Below, piece after piece: positions 42,266 to 53,130 of a stretch of 64,000 bases of DNA; positions within the stretch are counted from its first letter, which is position 1; each line of letters begins with the position of its first letter. The stretch is taken from contig JAULJL010000027.1 of NCBI GenBank assembly GCA_030761205.1, positions 18,974,501 through 19,038,500 of the forward strand, given 5' to 3'. The notes beneath the pieces were generated by a model, which was given only the letters and a program-made list of their open reading frames with translations, had not been told where the DNA came from and did not search any database. The position numbers and the translations under genes are program-made. The DNA is from Fremontodendron californicum. Taxonomy: Eukaryota; Streptophyta; Magnoliopsida; Malvales; Malvaceae.

Positions 42266-43693
42266 TTAAAGAAGTTCAGACTTACCATCATCCTTACCAT
42301 TACTTTTCGGAGGGGAAAGAGGATCTTGGTCTTTTGATGGAATGTTTTTGTCAATTGCCTTTCCACTTCGAAGAGTTGTGATAGAACTGGCATTTTCCTG
42401 TTGAGTTTCATTGGAGCAAGAAACAAGACATTGAGTAGAAGGGTTAGGCTGAGGTTGAGCAGGAAACTTACCTTTTTCTTGAGTGCGTAATGAAGCTGTC
42501 AATGTGGACAAGGTGTTTTTGATCTCATTGATGTCCTGTGAAGTCCGGCTATTCACATTTGCTTGTGTTTGCATGAATGCTTGCAATGTCTCTTCCAAGG
42601 TTTGTACACGTGAAGGTTGATAGGAAAAAGTGTTGCCCGACTTTTGAGATTGTGGTACCTGAACATGATTATTATTCCGCCAACTGAAGTTGGGATGATT
42701 TCTCCATTCAGGGTTATACGTTTCAGAGTAAGGAGAAGGAAAAGGCTTTTTAAATGTGTTTATGGAATTTACTTGATCATGCAACGCTTCTTTAAGAATG
42801 GGAATGTTTGGACATTCAGAAGTGGGGTGTCCCATGATTTCACAAATTCCACAACTTTCTTCATTTTTAACCGTTTTGACTTCTTTTACTTCTCTAAGTT
42901 CCATGGCTTCAATCTTTCTAGCCAAATTAGCTACTTTAGCTTTTATCTCATCTTCTTGACTAAAATGATATTTTCCTCTGTTAGAAACAACATTAGATCT
43001 ATTGGAACTTTCAGAGGAATTATCTGTGTGCCAGGCTTGAGAGTTATCTGCCAAATGGTCTAAGTAGTCAAAGGCTTCTTCAGGTTCTTTTTCTAGAAAC
43101 TCACCGTTACACATTGTTTCAACAAATTGTTTAGTTTCGGGAGTTAAACTTTCATAAAAGAAACTAATAAGACGCCATTTTTCAAAACCATGATGTGGAC
43201 AAGAACTTAACAAATCTTTAAAACGATCCCAGCACTGAAAAAATGCTTCATTTTGATTTTGATTGAAATTTTGAATCTGTCTTTTCAAAGCAGTAGTTTT
43301 ATGTGCTGGGAAAAATTTCTTTAGAAACTCGGTTTGTAATTCTTGCCATGTGCCAATTGACCTTGGTTTTAAATTATGAAGCCAAATTTTTGCTTTATCT
43401 TTTAAAGAAAAAGGAAATAATTTTAGCTTGACAATTTCATTTGTACATTGTTGGTCATTAAAGGTGACACATACATCTTCGAAGTCTTTTAGAAACGAGT
43501 AAGCACTTTCCGATTCCAACCCATAGAAATTTGGAAGCAAAGCTATCATACCTGGTTTAAAACGAAAGTTGTTTGCATTGAGAGGAAAAATAAAACAAGA
43601 GGGTGATGAGCTTCGAGTTGGTTGCAAGTAGTCACGCATGGTGCGTACTTGTCTGTTCTCATCTTCAGCATGAACACTTTCATTGTCAGCCAT
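42266..43693 (-). CDS. Element B Gag
   Basis: 475 residues from ATG 43693 (MADNESVHAED); the frame is open upstream to 43786 but that part contains the putative splice donor and is likely leader. Athila-type capsid region (FRFKPGMIALLPNF ... WLHNLKPRSIGTWQEL ... SCPHHGFEKWRLISFFYESL), CCHC knuckle CGICEIMGHPTSEC, then a Q/N- and S-rich linker. It ends in LL-stop where element A reads LLE and continues into protease: one base difference (GAA to TAA) separates them. It is either a young inactivating mutation or a suppressible stop. Confidence 0.9.
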   Translation of the reverse strand: MADNESVHAEDENRQVRTMRDYLQPTRSSSPSCFIFPLNANNFRFKPGMIALLPNFYGLESESAYSFLKDFEDVCVTFNDQQCTNEIVKLKLFPFSLKDKAKIWLHNLKPRSIGTWQELQTEFLKKFFPAHKTTALKRQIQNFNQNQNEAFFQCWDRFKDLLSSCPHHGFEKWRLISFFYESLTPETKQFVETMCNGEFLEKEPEEAFDYLDHLADNSQAWHTDNSSESSNRSNVVSNRGKYHFSQEDEIKAKVANLARKIEAMELREVKEVKTVKNEESCGICEIMGHPTSECPNIPILKEALHDQVNSINTFKKPFPSPYSETYNPEWRNHPNFSWRNNNHVQVPQSQKSGNTFSYQPSRVQTLEETLQAFMQTQANVNSRTSQDINEIKNTLSTLTASLRTQEKGKFPAQPQPNPSTQCLVSCSNETQQENASSITTLRSGKAIDKNIPSKDQDPLSPPKSNGKDDGKSELL

Positions 43694-43713
43694 GGTAGGA
43701 GTTGTATTAGAAA

Positions 43714-43724
43714 GATTACCTGAA
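43714..43724 (-). promoter_or_regulatory. Possible 5' splice donor in the leader (B)
   Basis: CAG|GTAATC on minus with GT at 43719-43718, conserved with A, between the PBS and the gag ATG. Confidence 0.35.
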
Positions 43725-43811
43725 AAAGTTTCACAATAAAATCTAACTAAACGACGAGATCTAAAATCACGTCGCCAAACAAGCATAAAACAAAGTTAAT
43801 ATACAAAATTA

Positions 43812-43930
43812 GGCGGTATAACCAGCCAATAAAAATAAAACAAAGTTAATATACAATATAAATATAAATATATAGAAAATTAGGCGGTATAACCTGCCAA
43901 TAAAAATAAATATAGGCGGTATAACCAGCC
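43812..43930 (-). repeat. Leader hairpin repeats (3 copies, B)
   Basis: GGCGGTATAACCAGCC at 43812-43827 and 43915-43930, and GGCGGTATAACCTGCC at 43883-43898. The single change in the middle copy falls on the bulged base, so the stem is kept. Confidence 0.65.
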
Positions 43931-43975
43931 AATAAAAATAAATATACTTATAAACTTATATACTTAGTATTGCCT

Positions 43976-43992
43976 CCCCGGCAACGGCGCCA
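43976..43992 (-). other. Primer-binding site, tRNA-Asp type (B)
   Basis: CCCCGGCAACGGCGCCA on plus, six bases before the LTR edge at 43999. Confidence 0.87.
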
Positions 43993-43998
43993 AAAACT

Positions 43999-45500
43999 TG
44001 ATAGAAACTCAATTAAGAGTTGTAAACCCAAGTGCAGGTTATGTTCAAGTAATAAATTCTCGGGTGTCCGAGGTCGAACCACAGGGAAGCGTATTAGTAA
44101 GTATAAGTTTATAAATATATAAGAAAAAGAAAATAAACAAGATATTAGGGAATCAATAACAAAGAAAGTAAACAAGATATTAGAGAACAAAATAAACAAA
44201 ATAACATAAAAGCAATTAAACAAGATATAAAAAAAAAACAATAAGAAAAGATGTTGAGGTTAGAGAATCCACTCTTGGTGTTATGCTAAGATTAATCTTG
44301 TTTTATTACACAATTGAAATCCACACATAAGGGAGGTTCCAACCGGAAGGTTTAGCAATTCAGTCCAAATTGTCCAACGTCCATAGCATATGATATTATG
44401 TTCATTTGGTGTCCTCAAAACTCACAAAAAGAGTCCAAGCATTCCTTATGCCAAGGTATATGTCTACAACAAATCAAGGTTATGAAACCAAGCATTTACT
44501 GTGCCATTTTCATTGTCAATAATGAATCAAGATCTCTACTTTGCAAGTATGATTTTAAACCAAAAGAAAATATTATCTATACTAGTGTTTATAAATGATG
44601 ATTCATTTTAGCTCATGTTTAAGAGACTAACCTTAGCATTTACCAAGAGCTTCACCTCATCACCTCAACAATATGATTAGCAACACATACTAGATATGAA
44701 TAAAATGAAAAGAAATGTAAGAAGCATAAGTAAATAAAAAAAGAAAACTAGAGAAAGGAAAGAAGAAGAAAACTTAGAGAATTTTACTACAAAGGCTAAT
44801 ATCCTACCAATGTATAATGTATCCCAATACTCATCCAAGGCCCTCTATTTATACACATTTTGGAGGGCTAAATGACAAGAGACAAGCTTTACAAATTTCA
44901 AAGGTAGGTATAATAGGTGGGTGCATTTTTCTAACAATTTTCGTCATATTGTATGACAATTCTGATCAGCCAGCTTGATGGTCGATTTTTTCAATGTTGG
45001 AGGCTCGATCTGATAAAATGGTCTTCTAGAAAAATATACCCCTATCAGTTACGGATCCATAGCCGTTGGAATCAGATCATTTGCGCACGTGGATCGGAAG
45101 ATATGGTCAAAATACCAAAACGGTGCAGAACAGACGTCATTGCACATCAGCCAACTTGATGGTCGATTTCGCTAGGGAAAACGACTCCGTTTCAAGAAGT
45201 GTAAAACATGAAAAAGATAGATATGCCTCTTAGCTTTGCAGGGATACAAAGTTCAGCCTTATTGCTTCAGTGAAACTCAAGATATAGCTGATATGGCAAA
45301 AGGTGTCGGAACTGGAACTGAACTGGATTTGCCCTTAATACTAGTAATCTGAAATCACTCAAAGAAACTTGTGAAAAACACCAAATTACATAAAAATATA
45401 AAAGATCATAAACACAATTAGACTAAACAATAATAACTCGTATTTGACACAAAACAATAATAAAACATAACTAAAAACTATATAATTATACGAGTTATCA
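43999..45500 (-). repeat. Element B 5' LTR
   Basis: 1502 bp, TATA box on minus at 44845-44853, ends CGAGTTATCA, followed by AGTGC. Confidence 0.95.
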
Positions 45501-45505
45501 AGTGC

Positions 45506-46539
45506 AACAACCATACCAAACCCGACAACAAGTGCCACCCACCCAAAATTCAGGTACTACTCTTGAAGATCTTGTTAAAGCTCTTTCTACTAATACAATT
45601 CAATTTCAACACGAAACAAAGACAAGTATCCAAAATTTGGAGACTCAAATTGGGCAATTGGCAACAACCATGAGTCAAATGAATGCAAGGGATTCTGAGA
45701 AATTACCTTCCCAAAACATAGTGAATCTAAGAGAGAATGCCAATGCTATAACTCTAAGAAGTGGGAAACAGTTTGAGACACCACAAAAGGATAGTGCTCA
45801 AGGGGAGGACAACACCATGGCATCATCTTCACATCTCAATGAGCCATTACAAAAGGTAGCTCCTAAACCATCATTTCCTTCTTATATAACTCCTCCACCT
45901 TTTCCTAGCAGGTTAGCAAAGTCCAAGAAGGAGGAGCAAGAGAAGGAAATTTTGGAAACCTTCCGGAAAGTAGAGGTGAACATTCCTTTACTAGATGCTA
46001 TCAAGCAAGTGCCAAGATATGCCAAGTTCCTAAAAGAGTTGTGTACATCTAAACGGAAGTTGAAATGGAATGAAAAGGTAAGTGTAGGGGAGAATGTGTT
46101 AGCTGTTCTTCAAAAAAAACTCCCACCTAAATGCAAGGATCCAGGTATGTTTACCATTCCTTGTAAGATAGGCAACACCAGGTTTGAGCGTGCTATGCTA
46201 GATCTAGGGGCATCTATTAATGTCATGCCATATTGAATTTATGCTTCATTGAGTCTAGGACCATTAGAGGAAACCGGTGTTATAATACAACTTGCTGACC
46301 GTTCTAACACTTATCCAAGAGGAGTTGTAGAAGACGTTCTTGTACAGGTTAATGAATTGGTTTTTCCCGCTGACTTTTATGTTATGGAGATGGAAGATGA
46401 GATGTCTTCTAATCCCACACCAATTCTATTAGGGAGCCCATTCTTGAAAACAGCAAGAACTAAAATAGATGTACATGATGACTTTTTAACTATGGAATTT
46501 GATGGTGAAATAATCGCTTTAACATTTTTGAGGCCATGA
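45506..46539 (+). pseudogene. Element D gag C-terminus and protease remnant
   Basis: Continues D gag after B: TTLEDLVKALSTNTIQF, the linker PPPFPSRLAKSKKEE, and protease with DLGASINVMPY. A stop follows at 46234-46236, directly after the protease motif. The next frame (46249-46539) carries the PR C-terminus (DRSNTYPRGVVEDVLVQV, PILLGSPFLKTA). The damage is point-mutational. Confidence 0.87.
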
Positions 46540-48330
46540 GATATCCTAGTGATGTGCATTCTGTTTTTAATATTGATATAATTGACTCACTAGTGCAGCA
46601 AGCTTATGAGCTAGATGGTGAAGATAGTGTGGAGATAGCCCTTAGCAAACATCTCGGAATGGGGAATGCTAAAGAAGAACTAGCCTTGAGTGACCATGTG
46701 GAAGGGGCACTAGAATCTTTGCACTCGCTACCACCTAAAGATGCAACGTTTGATGTTTCATTTATTGATTTGCCTTTATCAAATGAGAAACTTCTACCTT
46801 CTATTTTGCAGGCACCAACTTTAGAGTTGAAACCACTACCGAACCACTTGAAATATGTGTTCTTAGGTGAAAAGGACACACTACCGGTCATCATTGCCAA
46901 AGAGCTAACACCTTTGCAAGAAGAGCGACTTATCCGGGTGCTTAGAGAGCATAAAACAGCAATTGGTTGGACAATTGCCGATATCAAGGGAATAAGCCCA
47001 TCCATGTGCATGCACCGAATTTTGTTAGAGGAGACGTCCAAACCAACAAGAGAAGCACAAAGAAGATTGAACCCTCCTATGATAGAGGTTGTGAAAAAGG
47101 AGATACTGAAGCTCCTAGATGTTGGAGTGATCTATCCTATCTCAGATCGGAAATGGGTGAGCCTGGTCCAAGTGGTTTCAAAGAAATCAGGTGTAACGGT
47201 GGTAACAAATAATGAGAATGAACTTGTTCCTACTAGGATTCAAATAGGGTGGCGAGGTTGTATTGATTATTGTAAACTTAATTCCACAACTCGCAAAGAC
47301 CACTTTCCTTTACCTTTTATTGATCAAATGCTTGAAAGGTTAGCTGGCCATTCTCATTATTGTTTTCTTGATGGTTTTTCAGGTCATAATCAGATTGCCA
47401 TTGCTCCGGAGGACCAAGAGAAAACAACATTCACATGTCCATTTGGTACTTTTGCATATCAGCGTATGCCATTTGGTCTTTGTAATGCACCTGCTATATT
47501 CCAAAGGTGTATGGTTAGCATATTTTCAGATTATGTAGAGAACATCATAGAAGTGTTTATGGATGATTTTAGTGTCTATGGTGATTCTTTTGATAGATGT
47601 CTTGAGAACCTTACACTTGTACTTGAAAGATGCATGGAAACTAACCTTGTTTTGAATTGGGAAAAATGTCACTTTATGGTAGAACAAGGAATAGTTTTAG
47701 GCCATGTTATTTCTTCTAGAGGGATAGAGGTTGATAAATTAAAATAGATATTATGCATTCTTTACCACCTCCCACCAATGTGAGAGAGGTTCGTTCTTTT
47801 CTTGGACATGCAGGTTTCTATAGGAGATTTATCAAAGACTTCTCAAAGATCACATTACCTCTTTGCAAGCAACTACAAAAAGATGTGGTTTTCCACTTTG
47901 ATGATAAATACAAAGAGGCGTTTGAAACATTGAAGGGATTCTTGACATCAGCTCCTATCATGCAACCACCAGATTGGAATATACCTTTTGAAATCATGTT
48001 TGATGCTAGTGACTATGCCATTGGCCAACGGGTTGGTAAAGCCTCACATGCCATTTATTATGCCTCCCGAACTCTTAATGATGCTCAATTAAACTATTCC
48101 AGTACTGAAAAAGAACTTTTGCCTGTTGTATTTGCTTTAGAAAAATTTTGATCTTATTTAATTGGTACTAAAGTAATCGTATTTTCTAACCATGCGGCCC
48201 TTAGGTACTTACTCACTAAGAAGGAGGCCAAACCAAGGTTGATTAGATGGATGCTTCTCTTACAAGAGTTTGATTTGGAGATAAAAGATAAGAGAGGTAG
48301 TGACAACCTGGTTGCGGACCCATCTTAGCC
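46540..48330 (+). pseudogene. Element D RT and RNase H remnant
   Basis: RT: GCIDYCKLNSTTRKDHFPL, CPFGTFAYQRMPFGLCNAP and the catalytic FMDDFSVYGDSF. A stop at 47745-47747 breaks the RT connection. RNase H follows: MFDASDYAIGQ ... SSTEKELLPVVFALEKF, then a stop at 48149-48151, and the SNHAALRYL segment in which the expected D of SDH is N. Not active. Confidence 0.88.
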
Positions 48331-49704
48331 GTTTAGTTCATGAAGAGGATGCACTACCCTTGAATGAGAACTTTCCGGATGAGAAACTTCTTTTTATAAG
48401 TACAACAACTCCTTGGTATGCCGATATTGTTAATTACTTAGTTACCAAGAAGTTGCCACAAGAGCTGACACAAGTTCAAAGAAATAAGATCAAGAGTGAT
48501 GACAAATACTACATATAGGATGATCCTTACCTTTGGAAGCATTGCTCCGATCAGATTATAAGAAGGTGTGTACTCGAATCTGAATTTCAATCTATTCTCA
48601 CCTTTTGTTACTCTTATGCATGTGGAGGACACTTTGGATCCAAAAGAACAGCCATGAAAGTTCTTGATTCTGGATTTTATTGGCCTACTATATTCAAAGA
48701 TGCATACCTCTTTTGCAAGTCATGTGATCGTTGCCAAAGAACAGGTAGCTTAGGTGCTAGAAGTCAAATGCCTCAAACTCCAATACTTATTGTTGAAATT
48801 TTTGATGTATGGGGCTTGGATTTCATGGGACCTTTTCCTTCTTCTTTTGGTAATCTTTATATTTTACTTGCCGTTGATTATGTTTCAAAGTGGGTGGAAG
48901 CAAAAGCCACTAGAACTAATGACTCTAAAGTTGTTTCAGATTTTGTCAAGACTAACCTCTTTGCTAGGTTTAGAACACCAAAGGCCATAATCAGCGATAG
49001 AGGTACTCACTTTTGCAATAGGACTATGGAAGCACTTTTGAGGAAGTATAACATCACACACAAGGTCTCCACCTCATACCATCCTCAAACTAGTGGGCAA
49101 GCTGAAGTGTCAAATCGAGAAGTCCATCCTTGAAAAGTCAGTTAACCCAAATAAGAAGGATTGGAGTTCACGACTTGATGATGCACTTTGGGCTTATAGG
49201 ACAGCATATAAGATATCCATTGGTATGTCTCCTTATCGACTTGTTTATGGTAAGCCTTGTCATCTTCCGGTTGAATTGGAACATAAATCATATTGGGCTA
49301 TCAAACAATGCAACATGGAGATGGATCAGACAGGTAAGCAAAGAAAACTTGACCTACAAGAATTAGAGGAGATAAGGAATGATGCCTATGAGAATGCTAG
49401 GATTTACAAGGAAAAGACTAAGGCATTCCATGACAAGATGATATCAAGAAAGGACTTTGTTGTTGGACAAAAAGTTCTTCTCTTCCATTCACGCCTTAAG
49501 TTATTTCCAGGTAAGTTACGTTCTCGTTGGGTTGGATCTTTTGTTATTACTAATGTATTTACTCATGGTGCAGTTGAAATCAAAAGCCCAAAAACAGATA
49601 AGGCATTCAAAGTGAATGGTCATAGATTGAAGCCTTACTATGAGAACTTTCCAATACAAGATGTGGAGGAGTTACCACTTTTTGAGCCAAATTATGTTGA
49701 ATAA
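48331..49704 (+). pseudogene. Element D integrase remnant
   Basis: The linker (LVHEEDALPLNENFPDEKLL) leads through a stop at about 48516-48518. The HHCC region CKSCDRCQR, the catalytic GLDFMGP and ISDRGTHF, and the GQAEVSNRE glutamate follow; a frame change falls at about 49100-49130. The tail ends SPKTDKAFKVNGHRLKPYYEN and stops at 49704. Same domain order as B. Confidence 0.88.
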
Positions 49705-51310
49705 TAATGGCATGGGTCTAAGTCAGGCTGAGGACAATAAATCAAGCACTTCTTGGGAGGCAACCCAAAGGATGGAGAGCATCCATTATAATCAGATTTG
49801 CATATTTCATACTCTCTATCATTCTATCTTTTATTATTTTTCTTTAGTTTGTTTTGTTTAGTAGTTCTTTTCTCTTACATATAATTCTTGCATTGGGGAT
49901 AATAGCATTACATTGAGGACAATGTAAAAATTAAGTGTAGGGGGAAGAATTTAGGATTTTCTTTAGTGTGTTTTGTTTTTTATTCTTTTTATGTTGTTTT
50001 TAGTGTGCTTTAGTTACTTTCAATACTATGATGAGATATGAATTGCATAAGTCTAAAACTGATTTATTAGTGAGAAGATTTTCATGAGAATTGAGCTATA
50101 TGTCATTTTTTTTAAGCCAATGTTAATTTGATATGTTGATTAAGAAAGAAGCATTTTTAGACTTAAATTTGACTTGTATAATCATCCTTGTGAGTTTTTG
50201 AGCCTATGTGATTGATGCATTATACATATCAATCTAATTTCTTTCTTGAGTGCTCTTGTGATTACATGATTCTCTAGAACTTGCTTTAAACCTTGTTGAG
50301 ACTATATTGATGCATGTGACAACATGCATATGATAGAGGCATTAGGATTTTTAACCAGGGCCAAACAGCCATCCCTTATTGATGTTCCAAGAGAACATCT
50401 CCTTTAGTGAACCAATTTGAGCCTACATTGAATAAGCTATTTCTTTGGTAACCATAACTTGTCCCTAACCTAAATATACTTATTTATATCTTTACCCTTG
50501 TTCCAAAGATGAATTAGCTTGTTTTGAGACATGTTGCAAAGACAAGGAAGATCTATTGAAAATTTGGGTTAGAAACAAGAAATAAGTGTGGGGGAAAAGA
50601 AAAGAAAAGTCAAGAGAAAAAGAAAGGGAATATTGGCAAATACATTCCTATGAATATATATATATATATATGAATCATCTCTTGAACTTGTGGAAAAAGA
50701 AAAAGATGTTACAAAGTTGTTTAGAATGAAGAAAAGGCCCAACATGAATATTCGGCCTAGGTATTATGTGCTTTGTAAAGAGTTTTGAGAAGTTTTCTTT
50801 GTATGAATCTTATTATGTCTCTAAACTCTATGAAATCTTTGGAACCTTTTTAATATCCTTTTCCTTTTATTCTTTAACCACATTTATTACCCTTTGGCCC
50901 CATTATAACCTTGAACAAAGACCTCTTGATTTATGAAGTTGCATGATCTAAATAGTGGATAATAGGTGGACAAGCAAGCATATGGTAGAACTGTTTTCAT
51001 GAGATTGATTGAGTGTAAACACTTTATCACTACTTTAAAACGTGAAAATCATGAGAGTATCCCATGTGAGAAGTTGAGATTAAGTTTGAACATGCACTAT
51101 TTTGATTGAGATATGTTATGTTAACTTAACTCAAACCCTTTACTATCAAGCATGATTCTTTATGAAACTCTTTAAGCTATTGATTAGTTTGTAAGACATG
51201 TTCAATGATTATCTATAAGTTGTATTGAAAGTGAACTAGATTCGGTTTTCTTACCTTGTGTCTATTTGATTTTGCTCGAGGACTCGCAAAAGATTAAGTA
51301 TGGGGGAATT
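49705..51310 (+). other. Element D 3' spacer with PPT
   Basis: Non-coding. It begins with CTTGGGAGGCAACCCAA (49752-49768), a perfect-arm hairpin often seen after Athila-type pol. It contains CATTGAGGACAATGTAA near 49910 and an (AT)n run at about 50657-50672, and ends with the PPT AAGTATGGGGGAATT (51296-51310). It carries no cargo ORF. Its body is homologous to the spacers of A, B, E and F, which defines where the cargo was added in those elements. Confidence 0.82.
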
Positions 51311-53125
51311 TGATAAGTGCTTAATTTCATACATTTTCCTATTTAATTTCCTTATACTTTGTGCTTTGATTCTTACTTCCTTGACATTTTACTAGGTTTT
51401 TATGCTTTGTAGGTATTTTGGAGGAGATGAAGTCAAAACATGTCAATTAGGATGTTAAAGAGCTTACAAAATCACAATCAGAAGATGGAAAAAGAGTTGG
51501 GAGTCAAAAAGATCAAATTCTTGGTGCAAAGCAAGAAGACAGATTTGATCTCCGGAGCTTGTTGCTAAGAAAACATGATGTTAAATTCTTTATTCGAAGA
51601 AACTTCCTTCTTGACTTTTAAATATCACTTGATTACCTTTGCAACGATTGGTCATGGGCCTAAATCGGATAAGAAATGGTCATCCAAATCGGCATTGGAG
51701 TATCTCCCTAAAAACCCTAGTGGCAGAAAAAACTCTAGCCGCAAATCACATATTTTTCTTAATACCCTAGCTGACATTTATGTTTATCCTTGCCAAAGAA
51801 GGATTAATGGCTTTCAACTTGCATTAATTGCATTAATTGCAAGTATCTTTCCTTAAAGCTAATCCTAGTCAAAGTTGGAGAATTAAATCAGCCAAGATTC
51901 TCCTTCCTTACACTTACTTTGCCTGCAAGTTTGTAATCTCTCTTCATTAAAGAATGCTTTGACTAAAACTTTCCTACTTTATTCAAACTTGGCTACCAAG
52001 GCTTATATCTTTCCTTAAAACACAAAATTCAGCCACTTTTCCTTAACTTTAGCCACAAGTCAGCATTTATTTAAGGGAGAGAGCTGAAATTCACTTGTTT
52101 GATGCCCTAGCTATTGCCTATAAATAGAGATCAAGGGGACATACGAAATTTACACTTCTCCAAGCATCAAAGTTCTGATTTCTTCTTTGTTTCTTTGTTT
52201 TTGAGAGAGCAAGAGGCTAGATAATTAATATTCTTCTTCTTCTTTCTTTCTTTCTTTTATTTTCTTCTTAGATTCTCTTTAATTTTATGTTTATGTTTAA
52301 AATGCCTATGCTAGGCTAAACTTTTATTTGGTTAAGGGTGATTTCAAAGCCCTAGACATGTTATGTAATTAATTTTCAGAATCTATCTATCATTGTTTTC
52401 TATCAAAGTTGCTTATGTTCTTCCATTAAAATTGTTCATGATGATGTTTTGATTTGTTTAAGTGGCCAACTAGATAAATCTTGATAATTGTCTAATGCTA
52501 GTTTAGGAGTCTTGATCCGTGTAATTGTCTTGATTTCCTATTCATAAGTGGCAATTTATGATTAATGATTATGGTCAAGTTTTCAATAATTGCAAAGCGG
52601 AACATAACCTAAGTTGAACAATCCGAGCTTATGTGTTTGTTTCTTAGATCAACCTATCTTTCTCATCATAAAGCTGCTATTAAATTGAACTTAGAGAGCT
52701 TATTCTAGGTTGTTTAATAGTTAGAGATTAAATAGAGAGCTTATTCTATTTAACGACGAACTAAGGAAAGATTGGGATAACAGAGCTTGTTGTTATCTAC
52801 GGTTGTTAACTTTGATAGCTAATTAATGTTGATAGATATGAAATTGATTCTTAATGATGTCTAGTGGTAGAGAATGAAACCTTAACCATATTTTTCTTAT
52901 TTGATTCTTCTTAATTACTTGTTTTCTCATTCTTATTGTTAACTTTAGTTTAAATCTGATTTCAAAATCCCCTTTACTTTTGTTTATTTGTTTTTAAGTG
53001 ATAAACTATTAACTTATAAACTAAAACCCAATCCCTGAGGACTTGACCCTTGCTAATCACTATACTTTACAATTGAGTCTTTTTAAGTGCAAGGTTAAAT
53101 AAGAGACACTCTTTTGGGTGCATCA
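51311..53125 (+). repeat. Element D 3' LTR
   Basis: 1815 bp, TGATAAGTGC to GGGTGCATCA. TATA box at 52119-52127. The pyrimidine-rich stretch at about 52230-52265 is where F's LTR switches from one family to the other. Confidence 0.92.
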
Positions 53126-53130
53126 CCCAC

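Larger units (their letters stand above)
33461..45500 (-). mobile_element. Element B: full-length cargo-bearing Athila-like retrotransposon
   Basis: The boundaries are TGATAGAAAC at 33461 and CGAGTTATCA at 45500, with a perfect TSD AGTGC at 33456-33460 and 45501-45505. The two 1502-bp LTRs differ by only about five bases by eye, the lowest divergence in the window. Sense order: LTR, PBS, hairpin repeats, gag, PR-RT-RH-INT, C4-finger ORF, LOG ORF, spacer, PPT, LTR. The total is 12,040 bp. The only obvious lesion is an in-frame UAA between gag and pro-pol. It is the candidate helper for A and F. Confidence 0.95.
19475..53125 (+). mobile_element. Element D: Athila-like Ty3/gypsy element, decayed, hosts B, E and F
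   Basis: The LTR ends are TGATAAGTGC and GGGTGCATCA. The pieces are 19475-20339, 31284-33460 and 45506-53125, about 10.7 kb when insertions are ignored. The PBS matches tRNA-Asp with one mismatch, and the gag-pol is of Athila type. The flanks TCCGC (19470-19474) and CCCAC (53126-53130) look like one 5-bp TSD with a transition in each copy, because the interrupted C protease frame fits GTGGA as the original. It carries no LOG or C4 cargo. Confidence 0.88.
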
